Below, piece by piece: positions 58,064-64,000 of a DNA stretch of 64,000 nt (the stretch's first letter is position 1; each line of letters opens with the position of its first letter). The notes beneath the pieces are model-generated. The model searched no databases and was not told where the DNA came from. It saw nothing but the letters and a program-made list of their open reading frames with translations. The translations under genes and the position numbers were made by a program. Origin of the DNA: Akkermansiaceae bacterium UBA3385 (GTDB lineage Bacteria > Verrucomicrobiota > Verrucomicrobiia > Verrucomicrobiales > Akkermansiaceae); assembly GCA_002358905.1 (NCBI GenBank), contig DEPT01000047.1:130-64129 (forward strand), given 5' to 3'.

Positions 58064-58993
58064 TTACACCTCGAACAGGTGGGTCACGGAAGCATTGTGG
58101 TGTATATTGGCAATAGCCTGAGCAAAGAGCGGAGCAATGCTCACGGTATCCACGCGGTCACCATAGGCCATGGGAACAGAGTCAGAAGTGAGCAGACACT
58201 CAATGGAGCTGTTGGCCAGGCGCTCGCGGGCAGAATCGGTCAGCACACCGTGAGACACGCCGGCAAAGATGCGGGCTGCACCGTGCTCCTTGAGAATCTT
58301 GGCTGCAGCGCAGAGGGTACCGCCGGATTCGGTCATATCGTCCACCATGAGAACGTCCTTGCCCTTCACATCACCGATAACGGCATGGGCATCCACCTCC
58401 GTAGCGGAGATACGCTGCTTTGCCACAATGGCCAGATCCGTGCCGAGAATGTTAGCATAGCTCTTAGCATTCTTCACACCGCCAATGTCGGGGGAAACCA
58501 CCACAAGGTTGTTCATATCCTTCACGTAATTAGCCTTGAGGTGCTTGATGAGCACAGGCACGCTGTGAAGATGATCCACCGGGATTTCGAAGAAACCCTG
58601 AATCTGAGCAGCGTGCAGGTCCATGGTAAGCACGCGGTTCACACCGGCGGCGGTGAGCAGGTTAGCCACCAGCTTGGAGGTAATGGGAACTCTGGGCTTG
58701 TCCTTGCGATCCTGGCGGGCATAGCCATAGAAAGGAATAACGGCAGTAATGCGGCTGGCGCTGGCGCGACGCACGGCATCCACCATCACGAGCAGCTCCA
58801 TGAGGTTGTGGTTCGTGGGAGGGCAGGTCGGCTGCACAATGAATGCGTCTGCGCCACGAATGGACTCTTTAATCTGAACGAAGCTTTCGCCGTCCGGGAA
58901 AGTATTGACAGTTGCGTCGCACAGGGGAAGACCCATGACCTTGGCAATGTCCTTAGCTAACTGGGGATGAGCGGTACCGCTGATGATTTTCAT
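58064..58993 (-). CDS. prs: Ribose-phosphate pyrophosphokinase
   Basis: Prs makes PRPP from ribose-5-phosphate and ATP. The 309-residue enzyme shows the N-terminal ISGTAHPQLAKDIAK (K/R variation from the E. coli GNANPELA), the flexible loop YGYARQDRKDKPR, the class I signature DLHAAQIQGFF and the PRPP loop VLMVDDMTESGGTL. The frame reaches 59152, but the ATG at 58993 gives the normal N-terminus. A TTGCAA ... AGAATA pair in the gap may be its promoter; this is uncertain. Confidence 0.96.
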   Translation of the reverse strand: MKIISGTAHPQLAKDIAKVMGLPLCDATVNTFPDGESFVQIKESIRGADAFIVQPTCPPTNHNLMELLVMVDAVRRASASRITAVIPFYGYARQDRKDKPRVPITSKLVANLLTAAGVNRVLTMDLHAAQIQGFFEIPVDHLHSVPVLIKHLKANYVKDMNNLVVVSPDIGGVKNAKSYANILGTDLAIVAKQRISATEVDAHAVIGDVKGKDVLMVDDMTESGGTLCAAAKILKEHGAARIFAGVSHGVLTDSARERLANSSIECLLTSDSVPMAYGDRVDTVSIAPLFAQAIANIHHNASVTHLFEV

Positions 58994-59022
58994 GTATGAA
59001 TGAGGTGTGTGAGCGACTATTC

Positions 59023-59052
59023 TTGACATTTTCGCAAAAATTGCAATACTAA
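59023..59052 (+). promoter_or_regulatory. Likely promoter of the exosortase gene
   Basis: TTGACA (59023-59028), 18-base spacer, TACTAA (59047-59052). The -10 is a moderate match. Confidence 0.5.
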
Positions 59053-59081
59053 ATGCACATCTAACTGCATTTTTTTTCATA

Positions 59082-60047
59082 TTGAGCACACAAGAAGCCC
59101 CAAAATCGCTATTCAAGACCCTGTCGCCACTGAATTGGGCAGGGTTCTGCACCTATTTACTGCTGGTCATCTGGATAGTAAGTCTCTACCCGGGATTTCT
59201 GAGTGGCACCAGCAGTGCCACGGATTGGCTGGTCACAGCCTGGAACAAGGAAAATGACTACGAACACGGGTGGATGGTACCCCTGCTGGCAGGATACATG
59301 CTGGTTCACGCCTGTTCCGGACTTCGCAACGCCAAACTGCAGGGTAGTCTGCACGGACTCTGGCTGGCAGTGTTGGGAGCTTTATTCTGCGTACTGGCAG
59401 TACGCACACAGCAGGGGCGTGTGGCCATAGGTGCCCTGCCATTCCTGCTTACCGGCGGTGTATGGTGCTACTGGGGCCGAAAGGCTGCTCTGCGCTGTTC
59501 TTTTCCCTTCTTCTTCCTCTGGCTGAGCATCCCCCTGCCGGGTTTCCAGCAAGCCACGGTGGGCATGCAGCTACTGGCCACACAAGCCGCACATTGGGGA
59601 GCCGGGCTCTGCGGTGTGCAAACCATTGTGGAGGGCACCAACATTACCTCCGCCACAGGGCAATGGGATACTTACAGCATTGCCGGCGGCTGCTCCGGCA
59701 TGCGTTCGCTCATGGCACTCATCATGGTTTCCATTGCCTGGGCCTACCTGGCAGAAAAACTTGCACTCTGGAAACGAATCCTGCTGGGATTCAGCGCCAT
59801 TCCCCTTTCCATCGCGGCTAATGCCTTCCGCGTATCCAGCATCTTTGTGTGTGCGGAATACATTAACCCGGCCTTTGCATCCAAAACCTGGCACGACTGG
59901 TCCGGCCTGCTCTTCTTTTTCCCGGCCAGTCTGGTGGGGCTCATGCTGCTGCACGGTCTGCTGGCCGGAGAAGTTCCTTTCCTGAAACGTCGCCGCACCG
60001 TAGTACGCCGGGTCAACGTCTCCACCGGAAAGGAGGATGAGGTATGA
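59082..60047 (+). CDS. Exosortase (EpsH-like transpeptidase)
   Basis: Exosortases are multi-span membrane cysteine transpeptidases that cut PEP-CTERM-type anchors and link proteins to extracellular polysaccharide. The 321-residue protein has about eight hydrophobic segments and the catalytic triad: Cys204 in AGGCSGMRSL, Arg250 in ANAFRVSS and His271 in KTWHDWSG. The start appears to be TTG at 59082 (MSTQEAPKSL); no ATG lies nearby. It overlaps the EpsI gene by ATGA. No target with a PEP-CTERM tail is seen in this window. Confidence 0.92.
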   Translation: MSTQEAPKSLFKTLSPLNWAGFCTYLLLVIWIVSLYPGFLSGTSSATDWLVTAWNKENDYEHGWMVPLLAGYMLVHACSGLRNAKLQGSLHGLWLAVLGALFCVLAVRTQQGRVAIGALPFLLTGGVWCYWGRKAALRCSFPFFFLWLSIPLPGFQQATVGMQLLATQAAHWGAGLCGVQTIVEGTNITSATGQWDTYSIAGGCSGMRSLMALIMVSIAWAYLAEKLALWKRILLGFSAIPLSIAANAFRVSSIFVCAEYINPAFASKTWHDWSGLLFFFPASLVGLMLLHGLLAGEVPFLKRRRTVVRRVNVSTGKEDEV

Positions 60048-60748
60048 TATCCACCCTCCTCCGCGCATGGCTTCCCCCAAGCCTGCTGGCACTGCTGCTG
60101 GGCTCCGTGTTCATTCTGCCCCGCCACGAAGCGCTGGTGGAATCCAGCATTTCCCCGGATTTACCTGTGGACGGTGAACTACCGGGCTGGCAGGGCACCA
60201 AAATCCAGGAAAGCGAAGTAGAACGCACCTCCCTGGCCGCTGACACCCGATTCAGCAAGGCGAGATACACCCGACCCCAGCGCGTATTCTGGGAACAGGA
60301 AAAACCGCCTGTGGAAGTCTCCATCGTCTATTCCGGCAGCGACATGAACTCCTCCATTCACCGGCCGGAGCGCTGTCTGCCCTCACAAGGTCATGTGAAC
60401 CTTCAGACCAGTGAGTCTGAAATTACCCTGACCGATGGCCGCACCATCTCCGTAACCCGTCTCACTTCCCGTGTACCCCTTCCCAACCGGGAAGATAATC
60501 TCACCCTCAATTTTGTCAGCTACTATGTCTTCATCGGGCATGGAACCATGCGCCACACCCACATTGGCCGCACGCTCCAGGACATGTATGACCGCGTAGC
60601 GAAGGGCTATGTACAACGCTGGGCCTATTTCCAGGCCAATTCGTACTGGGCACCCGAGCTCAACCTCACCGAAGAAGAAGCAGATAAACGCGTACGAACA
60701 CTTGTTTCCGAGCTTCTTCCCGGGCAGATTGACTGGAATGAAATGTAG
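60044..60748 (+). CDS. EpsI-like exosortase-associated protein (DUF3485)
   Basis: EpsI-type proteins accompany exosortase in polysaccharide/PEP-CTERM systems and are sometimes fused to it. The 234-residue protein has an N-terminal transmembrane segment (about 8-25) and the family hallmark HRPERCLPSQG (106-116, with Cys111). The C-terminal half contains FVSYYVFIGHG and a helix ending LPGQIDWNEM. Its ATG overlaps the exosortase TGA, so the two are coupled. Confidence 0.9.
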   Translation: MISTLLRAWLPPSLLALLLGSVFILPRHEALVESSISPDLPVDGELPGWQGTKIQESEVERTSLAADTRFSKARYTRPQRVFWEQEKPPVEVSIVYSGSDMNSSIHRPERCLPSQGHVNLQTSESEITLTDGRTISVTRLTSRVPLPNREDNLTLNFVSYYVFIGHGTMRHTHIGRTLQDMYDRVAKGYVQRWAYFQANSYWAPELNLTEEEADKRVRTLVSELLPGQIDWNEM

Positions 60749-60805
60749 TCCGGCTCCACACCCGCCAACACAGCAGATGTGTTGACAACAAGTCATACTT
60801 TTCAC

Positions 60806-60834
60806 TTGCCAGCAGAGGGTGAGCAGGGTAGAAT
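60806..60834 (+). promoter_or_regulatory. Promoter of the PutA-like gene
   Basis: TTGCCA (60806-60811), 17-base spacer, TAGAAT (60829-60834). The ATG follows after 10 bases. Confidence 0.75.
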
Positions 60835-60844
60835 ATCCGCACGT

Positions 60845-63800
60845 ATGGCGGAACTGGATATACAGGCACAACTGGCAGAAGCAAAGAAGCGCAAATGGGA
60901 TGACCGCACTCTGGCACAAAGAGCGGCAGACATGGCGCAGGAATTGCTCCTTGCCTCACTGAAAGCCATCCGTTCGGACGAGCGAACCCTGATATCCGCC
61001 CTTTCCCGACTGGCGGCCGACAAGAAAAACCTGCAATTTGTGCAGGAACTCTGCGGCAGTGTGTTCCATGTAACGGATCCCCACGAGCAGTCTGAGAATC
61101 TGCGCCGGATTCTGGCAACCCATGGCGGTGTACCTGCCATTTTCAGCACCGTTGGCAAGCTGCGTTTCAAGGCCGCTGCCATGGCATCCCGCAGCATGCA
61201 GGGAGCAGCCATTGCTGAGGTTCAACGAATTTTCCGCTCCACCTTTGGTGAATTGACCCTGCCGACCCTGGCAGACAAGGTGGCCAAGCGCGTTAAGGAA
61301 GTTGCCAAGGATGGGCTCACGCTGGCACTCAACCCTCTCGTTCCCCAGGTTTTCGGCCAGAAGAGCGCAGAAAAATATTTCAAGCATCTGGAGGCTATCC
61401 TGACCAAACAGGACGGCGTAGGCATTGTCGTGCAGCCGTGGCGTCTCTGCCCCGGACTCAATCCGTATTCTCCCGAAGCCGGAGCCAAAGCGCTGGCAGA
61501 CAAGCTGCGACCGCTGCTCAAGCTTTCCATTCAAGGCGGCAAAGTGCGCCCTGTGCTGGTGGAAAGCGGCCTGTCGCCGACCATGAACATTGTGGCCGAG
61601 GCTTTTCGTCTGGCCATGGCAGGTTCCGCCCTTCACAAGGCAGAGGCCGCGCTCGAAATTCCGGCCTACCTGAAAGGAAGCCCCGCCCTGTTGCGCGAAA
61701 TGACGGAATGGGCAACAGCCCGCGCGGCCAAGGGGGCAGCCCCCCTCAAAATTCTTCTTGTCAAAGGCAGCCACCTGAACGAAGAACAGGAAAACACATT
61801 CAATTACGGTACAGCCAACGAAATCTGCCGCAACAAGGGTGAGACAGAAGCCCGCTTCAAGCAGCTAATCTCCACAGCCATGGCAACCAAGGAAAAGGTT
61901 CTCACCCCCGTGATTGGCACGCACAACCTTTTCGATATCGCCTACGGACTGCTCAGCTGGGGACGCTCCGGCCGGGAGGGCACCCCTCACTTCTGCTTTA
62001 TTTCCGGTCTGGCAAACCATATTGGCCGTGTCCTCACAAGAAGCGGCGCCCATGTAGTACTTTCCACTGGCGTGACTTCCGAAAGCGGAGAAGCCGGATT
62101 CGAAAGCTACCTGCTGAATCTGGTGGACGAACTGGGCCGCCCTGAAGGCATACTGGCAGCAGGCGGAGAACTGGAACCCAACTCCATGGGCTGGGGGCGC
62201 ATGCGCCAGCAGTTCCTTGCAGCCCTGAGCGGCCGCGAAGAACAACCGCGCGAAGTCCCCGGGGCAGATGGCTCCTATACCTTCACCCGCATGAGCAGCA
62301 TCACAGACCGAAGCCGCATGGACACCTTGCACCGCGCTGCGGCGGAAGAAGCGGAGCGCCCGCAACCCCAGATTCCTCTCATTATCAACGGGACCGAAAC
62401 AGAATCCCCGCTGCTGTGCATCAGTCGGTCCCTCACGGCACCCGGCATGGAGGATTACCGTTTCTACTCAGCCGATTTCAACCTGGTGAACACCGTACTG
62501 GACACTGCCGCCGCAGAGGCAGTCCAGCTTCCCCCCACCCAGGAAGAATGCCGTGTACACCTGCTGCAGACCGCCCGACTGCTGGAAAAACGCAGCACTG
62601 AATTTATTGCGCTCCTGGTCCGGGATGCCGGTTTCACTGTTGAAGAAGCAGACAAGGAAGTGACCAACGCCATTGATTCCTGCCGATTCTACGAAAAAAG
62701 CGCGGCACAGGATGGCCTCATGGATGGCACCCAGCCGTACCCGCTGGGCGTAGTCACAGTGGCCCCGGGCCGGGTACACCCCCTGGAGGAAGCCGTAGCA
62801 GGCATTGCAGCAGCATGGGTCACGGGCAACACCATCATCTACAAACCCTCAGCCCACACCGTTCTGCTGGCATCCAGACTCACAGCCTTGCTGAATGAAG
62901 CAGGACTTACTACACCGCGTCTGCAGATGATTCCCTGCCTGGATAACCAGATTGCCCGCAAGTTGCTCACCAGCGACCGCGTGAACGGACTCATCTATCA
63001 CGGCAGCATCAAGCATACCAATGAAATGGTAGCAGCAGCAGAAGGCCGCCCCGTTCTGGGTGGCACCAGTGGCAGCAGTAGTATCTACATTTCTTCCCAA
63101 GGTGATTGGGCCGCCGCCATCCGCGACATCTGCACCACCTTGTTCAGCCGGGCAGGACAGGATCCCGCTTCCCCTCATCTGCTCTATGTACACGCAGAGG
63201 TATACGACAACCAGCACTTCATGAATGCCCTGCGTGATGCTGTTTCCAGCATCACAGCTCAACCCGGCTGGATGGAAGGCGGCAGCATCGGCCCGCTGGC
63301 GCGCCCCCTGAACGCCGACCAGCAATTCACACTTTCTCAACTTCAGAAAAACGAAGCATGGCTGGTTGCCCCTGCAACGTCCGAAATCGGTTCCCTTATC
63401 TGGACACCCGGCGTGCGTCTCGGGGTTCAGCCGAATGGAGCCTTTGCCCAGGCCGTCCACAATGTCCCCGTACTGGGCATCATCCGGGTTGAAAGCACAG
63501 AAGAAGCCGGGCGGCTCCAGCGCAAGCAGACCCAGGAACGCGCAGCCGGTATCTATTCCCGTGATTCCCAGGAAATTGAACTGTGGAGCCGATTGACAGC
63601 AGCAAGTCTCGTTTCTATTAACTGCTGTCCCCTGCACCGCCCCGGCATACTGCCGAAACCCGGTTGGCAAAATGCCACCCCCATGAGCGGCGGCAACAAC
63701 TTCATCACGGCCTTGAGCCAGTGGCAGGAAACCGCACGTCCCCAGCATCGCGCCTCACAACGCAACATTGCCTTTACCCCGTGGGATTCACTCTCACCCA

Positions 63801-64000
63801 AACCCGGTCCGGACGACACCACCCGACTTTCTTCGGCCGCAGACTCCATCGGCTATTGGTGGGAGAAGATGTTCGGCATCACCACCGTGCTGAATGAAAG
63901 CCCGGCGCAGGTTACCACGGTAAGCTACCGCCCGCTGCCGCTCTGCATCCGAGCCGAAAAAGCCACCAGCGATATTGACCTGTCCATAGCGCTCATGGCA
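60845..64000 (+). CDS. PutA-like bifunctional protein, active sites altered (3' end outside window)
   Basis: The open frame of at least 1052 codons has the layout of bifunctional proline utilisation A: a helical N-terminal part (1 to about 190), a proline-dehydrogenase barrel (about 190-440) and an aldehyde-dehydrogenase (P5C dehydrogenase) domain (about 520 onward). The barrel keeps ILLVKGSH and GTHN, but where PutA has the proline-binding LVRRL it reads LLNLV. In the ALDH domain the oxyanion Asn motif (PWNFPL) is PGRVHPL. The general-base motif (ETGG) is VLGG, and the catalytic-cysteine stretch AGQRCSAL reads AGQDPASP. It therefore looks like a non-catalytic or re-purposed PutA relative. 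The frame is uninterrupted, so it is not a decayed pseudogene. The ATG at 60845 fits the promoter. Confidence 0.8.
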   Translation, partial: MAELDIQAQLAEAKKRKWDDRTLAQRAADMAQELLLASLKAIRSDERTLISALSRLAADKKNLQFVQELCGSVFHVTDPHEQSENLRRILATHGGVPAIFSTVGKLRFKAAAMASRSMQGAAIAEVQRIFRSTFGELTLPTLADKVAKRVKEVAKDGLTLALNPLVPQVFGQKSAEKYFKHLEAILTKQDGVGIVVQPWRLCPGLNPYSPEAGAKALADKLRPLLKLSIQGGKVRPVLVESGLSPTMNIVAEAFRLAMAGSALHKAEAALEIPAYLKGSPALLREMTEWATARAAKGAAPLKILLVKGSHLNEEQENTFNYGTANEICRNKGETEARFKQLISTAMATKEKVLTPVIGTHNLFDIAYGLLSWGRSGREGTPHFCFISGLANHIGRVLTRSGAHVVLSTGVTSESGEAGFESYLLNLVDELGRPEGILAAGGELEPNSMGWGRMRQQFLAALSGREEQPREVPGADGSYTFTRMSSITDRSRMDTLHRAAAEEAERPQPQIPLIINGTETESPLLCISRSLTAPGMEDYRFYSADFNLVNTVLDTAAAEAVQLPPTQEECRVHLLQTARLLEKRSTEFIALLVRDAGFTVEEADKEVTNAIDSCRFYEKSAAQDGLMDGTQPYPLGVVTVAPGRVHPLEEAVAGIAAAWVTGNTIIYKPSAHTVLLASRLTALLNEAGLTTPRLQMIPCLDNQIARKLLTSDRVNGLIYHGSIKHTNEMVAAAEGRPVLGGTSGSSSIYISSQGDWAAAIRDICTTLFSRAGQDPASPHLLYVHAEVYDNQHFMNALRDAVSSITAQPGWMEGGSIGPLARPLNADQQFTLSQLQKNEAWLVAPATSEIGSLIWTPGVRLGVQPNGAFAQAVHNVPVLGIIRVESTEEAGRLQRKQTQERAAGIYSRDSQEIELWSRLTAASLVSINCCPLHRPGILPKPGWQNATPMSGGNNFITALSQWQETARPQHRASQRNIAFTPWDSLSPKPGPDDTTRLSSAADSIGYWWEKMFGITTVLNESPAQVTTVSYRPLPLCIRAEKATSDIDLSIALMA

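Overview
The window reads as a stretch of chromosome from a gut-type Verrucomicrobiota bacterium related to Akkermansia. The strongest marker is a five-gene minus-strand locus (8506-16291) with the same content, order and protein architecture as the A. muciniphila Amuc_1098-Amuc_1102 pilus locus, which includes the Amuc_1100-type protein. An M60-like (mucinase-type) metallopeptidase, an exported S1 sulfatase and an exosortase/EpsI pair fit that lineage. The proteins look divergent from A. muciniphila as I remember it, so a related genus or species is more likely than that species. Genes are closely packed. I saw no insertion sequence, prophage, CRISPR array or rRNA.

Layout. 1-950: tail of an unknown gene, then proC. 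945-6800 (minus): purN and a reduced spc ribosomal operon (rplX-rplE-rpsH-rplF-rplR-rpsE-rplO-secY) with its own promoter; rpsN and rpmD are absent from their usual places. 6839-8480: MATE exporter and tRNA-Glu. 8506-16291 (minus): the Amuc_1098-1102-like locus, best read as a PilM/PilN-fusion, PilO-, PilP- and PilQ-like assembly. 16435-18955: lgt, tRNA-Tyr, tRNA-Val and class II fructose-bisphosphate aldolase. 18977-25187: three tandem NSS-family transporters, a 38-residue MetS-like small subunit and a lipoprotein hydrolase. 25189-31365: sulfatase, two exported proteins of unknown role (one transglutaminase-like) and RlpA. 31385-33587: polar amino-acid ABC transporter. 33649-35593: AAA/DUF4143 ATPase with a coupled membrane-anchored protein and upstream 33-bp repeats. 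35605-39579: pheST and a tiny exported peptide. 39697-44362: exported coiled/acidic protein, ankyrin protein, M60-like peptidase, NUDIX-like protein and a small membrane protein. 44388-57997: a division and cell-wall (dcw) cluster mraZ-rsmH-ftsL-ftsI-murE-murF-mraY-murD-lysM-ftsW-murG-ldt. 58009-64000: prs, exosortase with EpsI, and a PutA-like giant protein that runs off the end.

Working together. The dcw cluster supplies lipid II synthesis and the septal transpeptidase/flippase set; RlpA, the LysM protein and the L,D-transpeptidase-like protein act on the same wall. The pilus locus, sulfatase, M60-like peptidase and exported proteins form a host-glycan/surface interface. The NSS and ABC transporters import amino acids.

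Regulation. Promoters of the TTGNNN-16/17-TANNNT type are unusually legible, and many place the predicted transcription start at or within a few bases of the start codon, so leaderless or near-leaderless mRNAs seem common. Shine-Dalgarno sequences are scarce (clear only at proC, the AAA ATPase and the small exported peptide). The most unusual items are the PutA-like protein whose aligned active-site residues in both enzyme domains are replaced, the PilM-PilN fusion, the paired inverted operator-like repeats around the mraZ promoter, and the MetS-like small ORF after three NSS paralogues.
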